From Aspidiotus rigidus (taxonomy: Eukaryota; Arthropoda; Insecta; Hemiptera; Diaspididae), in assembly GCA_035079385.1 (NCBI GenBank), contig JAVHKY010000052.1:10168001-10232000 (forward strand): a DNA stretch of 64,000 bases, read 5' to 3'. The notes under the pieces are model-generated. The model was not told the DNA's origin. It made no database searches and saw only the letters and a list, made by a program, of their open reading frames with translations. Each line of letters opens with the position of its first letter. The first letter of the stretch is position 1. This document shows positions 9,845 through 21,108 of the stretch, piece by piece. Position numbers and translations under genes: made by a program.

Positions 9845-11150
9845 TTTTAACATGGAAGGAAGCATGCAGCGAATGAAAGGTTTAGTTCTTATAATTATTT
9901 TGTATGATTCCAATTCAGATTTTTTGGGATGTCTCACAGGAGTACTGCCTGTGGTCTCATAAAGTGTTAGCCACCACCCAGAAGGCGATAATGGCTACCG
10001 GACGTCCTGTCGTAATTGTTTTTGTTTATTCTAGTAACACTACTGCAATTGAAACTGCATTCCCATTCGCGGATTTGGAATCCAGTAGAAGCGCTAGTGG
10101 CGATGTCTGGAATTCACTAAAAAGTGAACATTGTATTTTTTACCATAAAAATCGCATCTGCTCAATATTTCTTCCTCCACCAATTGAAAATTAATCATGT
10201 ACTCGTATTGTGGAACATTTCTAAGCCCAATACATTGCATGAGTATTAATGTGCTTCATCATAGTCACGTGCTAACTCCAAGTTTTAATCGCACCGACGG
10301 TACCCATGATACATACATGAACAGTCGCAGTCCTAAGTTTGTTTGAGCGAGAAAAGATATAAGGATCACTCTTGACCCCGGGACTCAATTCGGATATTAT
10401 TTTATCGTAACCCCGATACCTCGGGACTCGACTCGGCTAAAAAGATGATTTGGGACTCAACTCGGAACCGCCTGTACGTTTAGGAGGGGGAATAGTGGTG
10501 TCGAATATGAGAGACCGAGGGTCAGGAGGTCAGATTCTGGGGAAGGCTTTCTATAGACCAAAGACTGGGATTGAAGAATAGTTTCGTATCAGAAGTAGAA
10601 AGTCGATTGGAATAATTATTGAGCTCGCGCGTCGCTATTTTATTCATCTTTCATAATCGATGAAAGCAAACTCGATTCGACCTTTAGTAAACGAGCATGT
10701 CCGCGTCTATAGCTGTCTTTTATATATAGGCGAAAATTCTCAAACATAAAATTTGATAACATATTGTACTATCAGGCCAGTGTAATACAGTCTATTAACG
10801 ATCTAAAAATATAGAGGTTTCATTTACAACACAAAGAACGATATCATTAAATTGTTTGTTATTGTTGTCCCATTTAAGAACGAGGTTAATCATAAAACTA
10901 AAAACATAATTATAAATAATAGGAAATAAAATTTTTGAACTTGAATTACGGCGTTGATGTTGGAAAGAGAGAGTCTCTTCTTCTCTTCTATTCTAATCTT
11001 CCCAAATATTTATTTTAACTGCGAGATACAAACAGAATTTGTAGTCGTAGATTTGTTTATTTTCATTTTTTGTAGGTTTATGAAGGAAGAAAAAAAAACG
11101 TTAGTCGATACATTTGGAAGAGTGAATATCATTATCGGTCAATAAGTTCA
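9845..11150. other. Spacer upstream of LINE, no gene
   Basis: It contains the second copy of the 9388-9450 block (10080-10143) and three GGGACTCrACTCGG-like words between 10378 and 10465. Near 10925 'ggaaataaaatttttgaac' resembles a transcript end. No supported ORF. Confidence 0.35.
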
Positions 11151-11343
11151 TACTTATTTTTAAAACGATTCTTATATGAAAGGGGTATTCCTGTTTGTTG
11201 CGCGGTGCAGTCTAAACGTGCTTTTTGTGTTGCGTGTTTTTGAATGCTTAATAGCTACGAGCGTTTTATATCAATCGCATAATAATCTTGGTGCTCGCGT
11301 TACGACGTGAATATACCGTGAAAAAGTGTAGTGAACGTCAAGA

Positions 11344-12147
11344 ATGGACGAAGACGCTAATGCGAAACTTGATCAACTACTCAAAATCTGTAATGAAACG
11401 AAGGACGAGATGAAGAAAGTTACGACGGAGGTGGAAAATTTGAAAATTAAGACTGAAGATAATTCTTTCGAAATCCGAGCCTTAAAAAATGAAAACAAGG
11501 ATCTAAAAAGAGCGATTTTCCATCTGGAGCAATACAGTCGTAAGAACGACGTAATAATTAATGGGATTCCTCTAAGCGACGGAGAGAATCTGTACGAAAT
11601 AGTAACGAGACTAGCCAAAGTTTTGGGAGTGGATATGAAAGAGTTTCATTTTGCTGCAGCTCATCGCCTGCCACCTCGAAACGGAAATCATCCAATTATA
11701 GTTCGCGTAAATAATCTAGAGACGAAGAAGCTTTTGGTCACGAATTCGAAGAAGAAACGACTGAACGGTAATGCGATCGGTTTAGGAAAAGAACCCATTT
11801 ACATTGACGACCACCTTTTGGGACAGTCAGTGATGATGCTCAAAGAGGCGAAGAAACTGCGAGATCAGGGCCTGCTCGCCCACGTATGGAACCGAGATGG
11901 GAAAATTCTAGTTCGGGAAGTAGAAGACGGACCAGCGGAACGAATCTCAGACCTGGAACAGCTGAGACAATTCAACAGTAAGAAGAGGAACGTCGACGCG
12001 AGGAGTCCGAACACAGCCAGCTCAAACCAAACGAATAGACCGGCAGGTGTAAAAACGAAGATCCTGAAGCAATTGACTCTGGCCAACGATAAGCATCAGA
12101 GGAACCTCACCCGCCCGACGTTTAATGCCCATTCAAATACGAGATAA
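11344..12147 (+). CDS. LINE ORF1 protein (coiled coil, RRM-like)
   Basis: 267 codons, ATG to TAA, intact. Residues about 5-75 are heptad-like and charged (coiled coil). Then comes the family signature EQYSRKNDVIINGIP (about 81-95), followed by an RRM-like region ending ..RLPPRNGNHPIIVRV, as in L1/Tx1/CR1-type ORF1 nucleic-acid chaperones. The C-terminus is basic. The ORF precedes the endonuclease/RT frame by about 20 bp. It would coat the element RNA in the retrotransposition particle. Confidence 0.8.
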   Translation: MDEDANAKLDQLLKICNETKDEMKKVTTEVENLKIKTEDNSFEIRALKNENKDLKRAIFHLEQYSRKNDVIINGIPLSDGENLYEIVTRLAKVLGVDMKEFHFAAAHRLPPRNGNHPIIVRVNNLETKKLLVTNSKKKRLNGNAIGLGKEPIYIDDHLLGQSVMMLKEAKKLRDQGLLAHVWNRDGKILVREVEDGPAERISDLEQLRQFNSKKRNVDARSPNTASSNQTNRPAGVKTKILKQLTLANDKHQRNLTRPTFNAHSNTR

Positions 12148-12168
12148 AATTATGTAACAGGTACGTCG

Positions 12169-14166
12169 TTGTCGCAACTCACTCATAACAAAATTGATAG
12201 GCAAAAAAACAGTTTAATAAATAGTTATAGAAAAGAATCGAAAGTTTTTTATTTCAGGAATCCTGCCCCAAGCCGGAATGCGGACACCGTGGGGCAAGTA
12301 GTCCGCATAAACCCGTCACCACCACCCACAGCTACTCCTCACAATGATTACAACCGCTCTCGGAAAAGTTATTCGAAAATTAATCTAAAATTAAAAATTA
12401 TGCACCTCAATTGTCAAAGCTTAGCAAACGAAGAACGCATGTACGAACTCGAAAATGCTCTAAACCATGTAAATTACGATATAGTAGGGCTATCAGAAGT
12501 GAAAAGACAGGGGGAATTTTTGGTTAAACGAAAAAACAACAATATTTTTTACTACTATGGCGAAACAGTAGGTTATAGAGGTGTAGGTTTTTATATAAAA
12601 CAGCACATGGCTAAACATGTAATAGAAATCAAAGGTATTACTGAAAGAATAGCGGTACTCAAACTAAGATTAGATAATTCGATTAACCTATGCTTAATAC
12701 AGGTCTACGCACCGATGTCAGGTTCACCAGAAAACGAAGTTGACGCGTTCTACGACCTATTAGACAAGACGTATGAAAACGAAAAAGAATACTATACGAT
12801 ACTAATGGGGGATTGGAATGCAAAGATAGGAAAAGAAAATAGCGAAAGTAAGGGTGTCGGTAGATTTACTATTGGATCGACTGACTTGAACGGTGAAAGA
12901 GTGATAAAATTAGCAGAGGAGAAAAACCTGAAACTAGTCGCTTCGTTTTTCAAAAAGAGACCGAATAAAAAATGGACGTGGCGTTCTCCCGATGAGAAAA
13001 CACGCAACGAAATCGATCACACTATCGCAAATGATACGAGAATCATTCATAATCTGGATGTTCTGTCCTCGTTCAAATTCTCGTCTGACCACCGACCTAG
13101 CAGGTGCGAGCTACAAATTATGAAAAGGGCGAAGTACAAAAATTACGTAAAATTTAACGCTCAAAATCCCGAAAAATTTGTAATCCCAACGCATGAGATT
13201 GCGAGAGCAATAGAACTGTTTCAGGCTGAAATTAAAAAAAATGAACAAGCGATCGAAGACGTGCAAAGGTTATACAATGAATTTGAGGAAACTTTAAAAA
13301 CAGTATTGTTGCGAGTGGGCTCCCGTAAAAAACAGATCGAAATAGACGATAAATTGAGTAAAGAGACGAAAGAATTGATAGATAGAAGAATGAAACTTAA
13401 GAAGGGAAAGCTTAATCTGACCAGAAGAAACGTCGAACTAGTTGAAATTAATAAACTGATCAGGAAAAAGATTCGGCAGGATATCAAAGAGTATGACAAC
13501 AAGACAATAGCCAATATATTGACTGAGAATATGTCGACCAAGAAAGTTGGAAGGGCAATAAGTCGCCAAACACACATCCTTCCAAAAATAAAGAAGGGAG
13601 ACGGATCCGAGACACAGAATCGCGACGAGATAATAAAAATAGTGACAGGATTCTACGAAAACCTATACAGGGATGAGAGAGATGAAAGAACGAGGGCAGA
13701 CGAGTACACATGGAAGCGCCACGTACGTAATACAGACGAGGTTCCGGAGATACTCGAGAAAGAAGTAGAGAACAAACTGAAGAAGTTAAAATCGGAAAAA
13801 GCAGCGGGTCCAAAAGACTTCGAGATAGCTACCTTAAAGTCACTAGCCGGGGTGATCACAAAACCCCTAACAAAAATTTTCAATGCAATTCTCAAGTCAG
13901 CCACCAGCCCGGAACAATGGCTAACTTCCGAAATAGTTCTTCTCTTCAAAAAAGGCGATAGAGCTGATATGAGTAACTATCGTCCAATAAGTCTCACCTC
14001 AACAATCTGTAAAATCTTCATGAAAATACTGAAAGACCGAATATATAACATTTTAGACTTACAACAACCTAACGAGCAAGCTGGTTTCAGAAAAGGTTTC
14101 TCCACGATTGACCACATTCAAACAGTAGATCAGATCATTGAAAAAACGAAATTAATACAACATTGA
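12169..14166 (+). CDS. LINE ORF2, endonuclease and first half of RT (frameshifted)
   Basis: The open frame runs from 12169 (no ATG at that point; the first in-frame ATG is 12400, at MHLNCQS). An AP-type endonuclease follows: HLNCQS, GLSEVKR (catalytic Glu), GDWNAKIG, and a terminal SSDHRP. Then RT motifs FKKGDRADMSNYRPISL and NEQAGFRKGFSTIDHI. The frame ends prematurely at 14166. The next RT motif continues in another frame from about 14155, so one extra base in TTAATAC near 14150-14157 has broken this copy. It nicks target DNA and primes reverse transcription on it. Confidence 0.8.
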   Translation: MSQLTHNKIDRQKNSLINSYRKESKVFYFRNPAPSRNADTVGQVVRINPSPPPTATPHNDYNRSRKSYSKINLKLKIMHLNCQSLANEERMYELENALNHVNYDIVGLSEVKRQGEFLVKRKNNNIFYYYGETVGYRGVGFYIKQHMAKHVIEIKGITERIAVLKLRLDNSINLCLIQVYAPMSGSPENEVDAFYDLLDKTYENEKEYYTILMGDWNAKIGKENSESKGVGRFTIGSTDLNGERVIKLAEEKNLKLVASFFKKRPNKKWTWRSPDEKTRNEIDHTIANDTRIIHNLDVLSSFKFSSDHRPSRCELQIMKRAKYKNYVKFNAQNPEKFVIPTHEIARAIELFQAEIKKNEQAIEDVQRLYNEFEETLKTVLLRVGSRKKQIEIDDKLSKETKELIDRRMKLKKGKLNLTRRNVELVEINKLIRKKIRQDIKEYDNKTIANILTENMSTKKVGRAISRQTHILPKIKKGDGSETQNRDEIIKIVTGFYENLYRDERDERTRADEYTWKRHVRNTDEVPEILEKEVENKLKKLKSEKAAGPKDFEIATLKSLAGVITKPLTKIFNAILKSATSPEQWLTSEIVLLFKKGDRADMSNYRPISLTSTICKIFMKILKDRIYNILDLQQPNEQAGFRKGFSTIDHIQTVDQIIEKTKLIQH

Positions 14167-14176
14167 GGTACATCTC

Positions 14177-15232
14177 ATGTTCATAGACTTCAACAAAGCG
14201 TTCGACTCCCTGTACCACAACTTTGTTTGGAAGGCATTAGCCGAACAAGGGGTCCCAGAAAAAATCATAGAAATCTTATCAAATCAATACAACTTATCGA
14301 GGGCTTATGTTAAACTGGACAGGAAGGGTGACACATTCAGGACCGAGAAAGGAGTTAAACAGGGCGACCCCTTATCCTCAAACATTTTCAACAGTGTATT
14401 AGAATTCGCATTCCAAAAACTACAGTGGGACGATAAGGGGATCAAGATGAATGGAATAAATGTAAATAATCTCAGGTTCGCGGATGACATCATCCTAATA
14501 GGGAAAAGCTTCGAAGAATTACAGAATATGGCCGAAGAACTAAGAATAGAATGCGAAAAAGTGGGATTAAAAATGAATCTGTCCAAAACCAAAATTTTGT
14601 CTAAAAAACAAACTGAGGAGGCCATAGTTATAGATCAATCTGAAATTGGAAAAGTTTTAGAATATAGATATCTGGGGCGAATTCTTTCATTTGAAGATCG
14701 AATGAACGTAGAGATAAAAACTAGAATAGCAAACGCGTGGAGAGCCTTTTGGAGACTTAAACCAATTATGAAGGGTAGCTTGAACACCAGACTGAAAATC
14801 AAAGTACTAGAAAGTAACGTTCTACCGGTGTTGACATACGGTGCGCAGACTTGGGCGGCAACTAAAACCCAAATTCAAAAGATAAAGTCTACCTATTACG
14901 CCATGCTAAGGAAAATCCTGCAAATTAAATTGAATGATAGAATCAAGAAAACGGAAATAATTGAAAGAACACTCACACGGGATGCAGGATATACCTGCAA
15001 AAAACTAAAGGTAAAATACGCAGGTCATATGGCAAGAGCTGACAGGAACAGGTGGAACGTTCTAGCTACAGTTTGGGTACCATATGGTAATAAGAGGAGT
15101 AGGGGTAGACCAGCGACTAGATGGTCCGATGAAATTGTAAGAAGGGTGAGCCCTCAATGGATGGGGGTTGCCCAAAATAGGAAAAGCTGGAAAGTGGTGA
15201 CAGAGGCTTATGCTCAATTATGGGCAGTTTAG
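14177..15232 (+). pseudogene. LINE ORF2 continuation: RT active site and C-terminus
   Basis: It continues the RT after the frameshift: FIDFNKAFDSL, KQGDPLSSNIF, and the catalytic box RFADDIILI (near 14478). Then thumb/connection and the C-terminal RSRGRPATRWSDEI and W-rich end typical of RTE-like ORF2 proteins. The ATG at 14177 is inside the conserved RT motif and is not a real start. Apart from the single frameshift the protein looks complete to its stop at 15232, so the copy is young. Confidence 0.8.
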
Positions 15233-16042
15233 GCAACGGCGTACCTGACAAACTTCTTTGTACAAGCTTACGTAATGCTTAAACATTAAAAAGCTGTATT
15301 AATAATAATCTTCTAATGTATAAAGCAGAAAGTTTGTCCGTCGTCCTGTCCGTTTATAACTCGAGAACTACTGGGCCGATCGCTTTCAAACTTTCAGGAT
15401 ATATTGTCCTCATCCCAGAGCAGCACATAGACTCATAAAAATAAAAATTTGACGGGGAGGTGCTGAGTAATTTCAAAAAAGGGCGAAAACAATGACTTTT
15501 TTCAATATAAAAAAACGTGGTGGTGTAGCTTGCCATGTACGTTAGACCTACGCGCGTTGAGTGGCGCAGTTTCGAGAATTGAATTATTGTGATAACTCGA
15601 GTATAACTCATTTTTATGAAAAATTGAAGAGAACAAAAATTGTAGCCCCTGTAATTTCCTTTCGAATGAGCCCGGTTCCAGATTTTTAGGAGGAAATTTT
15701 GTGACTACAGTGTTCGCTGTACTTCCATACTAAGCAAGTTATCTTACTCACAGTTTTAAAAACACCTATACATAAAGGATTTTACATCCGGTATCTCATA
15801 CAAGAACCAATGTCTAGACACGGTGCGCACTGCGTATGGGCTAGCGGAAATTACCCTTTTTTTTACCTGTTGTCCGTGTGTTTTCTTAGGGACTGGCAAA
15901 ATGTCAATGGATTTGTCTGTATTCTGCTGCGATGAATACAGGCTTCACGCGTTAAGTCAGCTCTCAAGTGAATTAGTGTGTAAAAAATTTAATTTGGTGA
16001 TTTTATTTTTGTGCGACTCGGAACTTTGATATTTTATAAGTA

Positions 16043-16802
16043 CAGTGGAACCTTTGTAAGTCGAATCTGGAGGGAAACACACAGCATTTCGACTTATAGG
16101 GTTTTTCGAGTACCGGTAGTTTCGAGTTAAAGAGTTGAATTACGATGTATTTTCGAGTTATGCAGTTTTTCAAAAATATAGCTGTTCATATGCGAATTTT
16201 TTCTAAAATAATTTTTTTTTTCTCAAGTACATACATAGGTACACTTTTATTGTATAGTTGGTACATGTACATACATAAATAAGGACCAACGAGCTGTAAT
16301 TGTCTTTTAAAAGAAAATGAAATTTAATCGCGGGAAAAATAATCTTCGATCGAAGTTTGCTTCATTCTACTTTCACGGTTCAAATCGACAAAATTATCAA
16401 CATTCAGTAAAGTTAAAAATACGTCGTTATCCACATTATCGGATTGTTCAAAAAAAGATTGCAAAATGTGGACAGCTGTTTTCGCCTCTTTCATGGTGTA
16501 ATTATGAGATGGTACAGAACTGTATTTCGAGATACACAATCAAAAGTTGAACCACGTTCGACGTATAGAGTTTAATCCGGTTGTGCTTCAAGTTATGCAG
16601 TCGAAAATGGGACAACGTACGACTTATAGAGTCTTTTCTTCTTCAAAACGCAATAAATTCATTTCGAGTTACGACTACAAAATTTTGACATACATGGTTT
16701 AATTTTACATTGAGTGTTATGGGACTTTCAAGGGAAATCAGTTTTACGTCGACTTACAGGGTTTTTCGACTTACGTGGGTTCGACTTACAAAGGTTCCAC
16801 TG
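16043..16802 (-). mobile_element. pogo/Tigger-like deletion derivative, TA TSD
   Basis: Terminal inverted repeats CAGTGGAACCTTTGTAAGTC and complement, with TA on both sides (16041-16042, 16803-16804). It is absent from the sister Helitron copy, whose sequence is continuous across the site. Many internal variants of 'cgacttata' and 'cgagttatgca' occur. The minus strand retains a transposase tail at 16324-16539. Confidence 0.85.
16324..16539 (-). pseudogene. C-terminal remnant of a pogo/Tigger-type transposase
   Basis: 71 codons ending ..SRMKQTSIEDYFSRD. The stretch KEAKTAVHILQSFFEQSD followed by a Leu-rich segment and a KQTSI-type end is the usual C-terminus of Tigger/jerky-like transposases. 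The DDE domain and DNA-binding domains are gone. It supports the pogo-like assignment of the enclosing 760-bp element. Confidence 0.6.
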
Positions 16803-17023
16803 TACAGTCGCAGTTTTTGGTGTCTATTTTCTTATTTTTGAACTGAATAGTTGTGAATTTTGCAAAACTCTTTCCACTGTTTCTTTTTTGAAAATTCATC
16901 TGAATTCCAAGATACCTACAAAACACACATACCTATAAGATACAGATACCTATAAAACACAGATATCTACTCAACACACAGCTAGCGGTCAGGCGCGCCG
17001 GAGGCGCGTCGCCAACCGCTAGT

Positions 17024-17620
17024 AATGATAATAATGAAAGGGGTCGCTAAACAATCAATAAAATCGATTTCTTCTGTCGCAAAGAAAATTTTCACTCGAC
17101 ATGTAAAACGACTCAATCAAGGCGACATTAATAAATAGTACTGTTCAGCGTACATTTATCGCGTCTATCGACCATTCGACGAAATTCAAGACTCCACATC
17201 AGCAGGCGATAAAAACTGAAATTGAATTAAGAACATGCTTTAAATAGGAGGCCAATGACCTTTTAAGAAAGCTCTGTTTCTCACGAAATGAAAATGTTTC
17301 GTACACTGTTCTTTTAATATGGTACAAAAAATCTCACCTCTGCCGTTGTGATGTAGCGACAATGACGGTGAACAAACTTGCTGGTCGCTTGTAGTTGTGC
17401 GAGCGTATAAACTGTGGTGGTATTAGTGTGGAGGCGAGATAATCGAACTGATAATCGTGCATCTGTGTTATTTCCTAATCTACCGTCGTGTAGCATACGT
17501 TTTCCTACCTTCCCCCTTTCGTGTCTATCCCTATCTGATGTTTATCCTTATTTTCTCCTTCTTCTCCCATTATCTCGGCTCAACCGCATCCACTACGGTG
17601 AGTGAGAATACGAATTCAAA
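17024..17620. other. LINE tail remainder and spacer
   Basis: Starts with the rest of the LINE's TAATGATAATAATG tail; beyond it I recognise no gene. The short frames at 17314-17642 lack domain support. Confidence 0.4.
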
Positions 17621-17774
17621 TTTTACCGACTTTTCTAACTAGAAAAGTGAGGTATTACACCCGTAGCAAGGTCAACAGGGGGAGTGGGCAATGAACTTTC
17701 TCGACGTTTTAGGGGTCTTAGATCACAACTAGCATAAAAAAAAATTTCAGGTTTCCTTATATATATATATATAA

Positions 17775-18112
17775 GATTTTTTTGTCCGCGGAACTCCTCC
17801 GAAACTACCCGGAGGATTTTTTTGTAACTTGGCCATATTGTAGTAGTATATCTGAAGATGTGCACCTGCATTTTTTTTGAGGATCGGATGAGTAGTTCTC
17901 GAGAAATTTTCAATTTGTTGAGAAATTTTGCAGTATTTCGAGTACCTTTTTGTCCGCGGAACTCCTCCGAAACTACCCGATGGATTTTTTTGTAACTCGG
18001 CCATATTGTAGTATTATATTTGAAGATGTGCACCTGAATTTTTTTTGAGGATCGGATCAGTAGTTCTCGAGAAATTTTTACTTTTGTTGAAAAATTTTTC
18101 ACTATTACGAGT
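17775..18112. repeat. Tandem pair of ~160-bp units inside family X
   Basis: Two similar units, each starting TTTTTTGTCCGCGGAACTCC and holding ACTACCCG, GGCCATATTGTAGTA, GAAGATGTGCACC, and AGTAGTTCTCGAGAAATTTT. The same pair occurs in copy B (56107-56430), and a diverged single unit at 42808-42950. The long minus-strand frame across it is a translation of the repeat, not a gene. Confidence 0.75.
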
Positions 18113-18555
18113 AGCTTCTTACGAATAGCTGCGAGTAGCTGCTTACGTTAGGAGAAGCGGATTTTCCTATACGTTTACCACTTTCGTTATCAGTACGTGT
18201 ATTGTGATGAAGAACCTTTCATCATTCGACAGGTTCATTCTTTACCAAGGGTTCATTGGATTTTATTTCCGATGAAACCTTTTCGTTCAAATTTAGTACA
18301 CTTGTATCTCGCTTCCCACAGCCCCTAGAGCGTTGAATTTTGTTTTGTCAAATTTTATTTGTTTTGTTAAATTTATTTTTTAGCGGATAGTGGCAATGGC
18401 GAGTTGTTCATTTTTCTAGCGATTTTTCATTATTATTAGTCATACTCGATAGTTTTTTTTTTTAATTATTATTTTACGAGCATTATAAACTGCACGAGGG
18501 TTATTTGCTCGGCGTTACAATCTTATTTTAGAACATTACTTGAATTAGGTTAAAT

Positions 18556-18915
18556 TAGGTACGTATTGGTGGAATTGAGTGGCGATCGAACGGAATTTGT
18601 TGGTGAATTATATGAAGTTGTAGAATTGAGTGGTGCGTAAATAAGTTAGGGTTGAGTCGATGGTTTCGGAGTTGTTGTTTAGTGCTGCATTGATATTGGA
18701 AGATATATTTAGGGAGGTTCGAGTGGGTTGCAGGACGGGGCATGAGAAAATAAAATGATCAACTGATAAATTTTCTTGGAGACAGTGAGGGCATGATGGA
18801 GGAGCGAGATTAGTGAGAAGATAAGTATGAGTAAGACGAGTGTGGCCTATTCGCAGCCGAGCTAAAATGACCTCCTCTTGCCTTGAATTTCGTTGGGATG
18901 AGGACCAAAATGTGG
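18556..18915 (-). pseudogene. Captured C-terminal fragment of a LINE ORF2 (Jockey/I/R1-like)
   Basis: The minus-strand frame reads ..RQEEVILARLRIGHTRLTH, then CPHC...VDHFIFSC, the Zn-binding C-terminal region of many LINE polyproteins. It is followed by low-complexity sequence. The same fragment sits at the same place in copy B (56894-57250), so it belongs to the repeat family. It lacks RT and endonuclease. Confidence 0.55.
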
Positions 18916-19953
18916 GTTCACGTTTTATTTTTCTTAATTTGTTATTCGACTGATTTTAGTGAAAACCTTGAGTTTGAATGATTAAGTACAATTTTTTAAT
19001 CTTCATCAAGTGTGCTGATGCGAGACTACCTGGGTGATTTCACTCTTAATTAATAATTGATTTATTTGTCATTTTTTCATGTATGGGTACATAATTAATA
19101 GTGGTTCATAGTTGATTTGAGGTGTCAAAAGAGATAAAAAGATTATTTTCAATTTGGACTGGCTTTTTTGAGTGAGATTTGAGATTAGACTAACGAGTAA
19201 ACCGGGCTTGGGTGCTATATATTTTTACCGAATTTTCTAGCTAGAAAAGTGAGGTATTTTGATTAATACGTTTGGAATGGTTGAAGCGTGAGGGAAGGAA
19301 TGAGGGGTTGACTATTGGGTGATTGGTTGCTTCTTTCGTTTCGACATCGATTTTTTTAGTTTTTCGGGATCTCGTTGTAGCTGGATTCCCAGATGAAGAA
19401 TTTTGGGGTGGAGTGTGCATAGAAAATGGTGATATGATAGCGTGAAGGCAATTTATGAGTGCACGAGAGGAATAGCAGCTCGAGATAGCTTTAAGAGATA
19501 CCAGAAATCGGAAGTGATAAAGAATTGAACCACTCATCCTAATATACAGTATACTAGACTAATAATATGCTAAGAATAAGGTATGGGAAAAAATGATTGT
19601 AGAGCTCTTTTTTATTAGAAACAACTGTTATAGCCTCGTAGCAGTTTGGACAGGGGGAGGGGGAGTGGTTTTTCTGGAGACGTTTTGTAGGTTTTAGATG
19701 ACTCTTAGCCTAAATTATAACAAAATTCAGGTTTCCTTATTGGATTATAGGTATTTTTACTCTGTTATCTGTTGATGTGACATCGTAGTGATAGAATTTA
19801 TAAACTGAGTTTTATTGTTTATTCTACAAATGTTTGAAATTATTGACAGGTCATTGGTATTTAATTTAAAGAGAGGGAGTGACTCTCTCAATGTTTTTTG
19901 GATTGTGGGAAGAAAAGTCGTGTACTACTCACGCGACTGCGTGAGTGTTTTTT

Positions 19954-21096
19954 ATTTGAGGTCTCAGCGGTGACTTTTGGTCAACGGCAAAGACAGTCTA
20001 CGGTTCTCTTTCTGCATCGAAGGATGCATTTCTCGTCGCCGAATTTGACTCGTATTCTCACGATTTCGATGAACATGTGCTTCTCCCCGATTCAATGGGC
20101 CGTCAAACGAGTAGAGTAGGTTTTTCACTTTCTACTCGGCGTGGTATGATACTGTGTTTTAAATAGCGAAGACATATTCGGAATGATACGATGATATGTC
20201 ACTTTTAAGAATTTTAATTTGTCGAAGATCGGAGTTTACCATCAATTCTTTTAATTATTTCCGACTCGAAATCGTAAAATAAAAGTGGTGTCGCGTCATG
20301 AGTTCATGTTGAGGGTATCAACTCGTATGTTCGAGTAAGACATCGACTGAGGATAAGGGTTTCGTGTACACCGGACCTCAGGATAAATGATTCCGACTGT
20401 ATGTGGCGCCTGTATAGTTCGCTCACGCTCGAATTTCGAGGATATTTGTCGAATAGGTGAGTTTGGGTTGGATAGAGTACAACCGACCACATTCACGCTT
20501 TAAAATCACTATCGACGACGAGGAAAAAATCTGACCAAAGTCATCTGATTTCGAAGGAGCAATAACATCGATGAATTCAAGTTTGCTCGATTATTATTAT
20601 TATTATCGGTACTTCGGCGATTTTCCGATGCTGCAATTTGCTAGTCATTGGTTGTGATGATTCACTAATAATAATATGATATATTTACCTGTTATCGAAG
20701 ACTTCGAATCTTTTCCTCTTAGCCGACGAGCGGCGAAAGTTTAATTTTTCAGTGACTTCCCAATCCCCGACGAATTGGATATTTTAGGTGATTATGCCGA
20801 GGAGTGTAGCAGCAGTCTGCGAGTTATCAGCGAAGAATCTTTTGGCCCAATTTTTCTAAATTTTACTTTTTAGGTTACCCGTAGTCCCCCCTCTCTCTAG
20901 GTACCACCGACTGACCTGTGCAGTCCTTGTTTCTCTCAGGTTTATAAAGCACTCTTTACGTACCTCATTGAACGAGCGGAGATCATGTTCGTGAATTTAT
21001 ATTTATTTTCTATTGATCTGATTTACAATTACTACGACAAACTATTTTCTTTTGTTTGACGGGAAAAGTAGAGCCCGTATCAACGACAACGTTAGC
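19954..21096. other. Spacer, no gene recognised
   Basis: Several short frames overlap in both orientations around 20296-20496 without a recognisable domain. Includes an ATT-triplet run near 20590-20606. Confidence 0.4.
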
Positions 21097-21108
21097 CTCA
21101 ATTATCAA

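Larger units (their letters stand above)
11150..15308 (+). mobile_element. Non-LTR retrotransposon (LINE, RTE-like), tail interrupted by a Helitron
   Basis: Two consecutive ORFs (11344-12147, then endonuclease/RT from about 12169) are followed by a short 3' UTR and a TAA-rich tail. The tail is cut at 15308 by the Helitron and resumes after it (TAATGATAATAATG at 17023). The 5' boundary is not defined; I place it near the start of the ORF1 leader. The C-terminal RGRPATRW motif and the domain order resemble RTE-clade elements, although the long ORF1 is less usual there. Confidence 0.75.
15309..17022 (+). mobile_element. Non-autonomous Helitron (951-bp family) carrying a pogo-like insertion
   Basis: Starts A|TCTTCTAATG and ends CCGCTAG|T, the A/T insertion context and CTAG terminus of Helitrons. 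The 3' end folds: CTAGCGGT pairs with ACCGCTAG around GGCGCGCC-type inner stems (16982-17022). Removing the 760-bp insertion and one TA leaves 952 bp, matching the minus-strand copy at 28290-29240 (951 bp). No Rep/helicase gene is present. It lies in the LINE's TAA-rich tail. Confidence 0.9.
17621..19953 (+). repeat. Family X repeat, full-length copy A (Helentron-like?)
   Basis: Starts TTTTACCGACTTTTCTAACT (a small palindrome) and ends with the hairpin ACTCACGC-GACT-GCGTGAGT plus T run. It contains two related modules (17621-17760 and 19221-19740, both with ACAGGGGGAG..., GACGTTTT..., TTCAGGTTTCCTTAT), a tandem 160-bp pair (17775-18110) and a minus-strand LINE fragment. Fixed ends, a 3' hairpin, a 5' palindrome and no clear TSD are reminiscent of Helitron2/DINE-like elements; that class is my inference. 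Confidence 0.7.
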
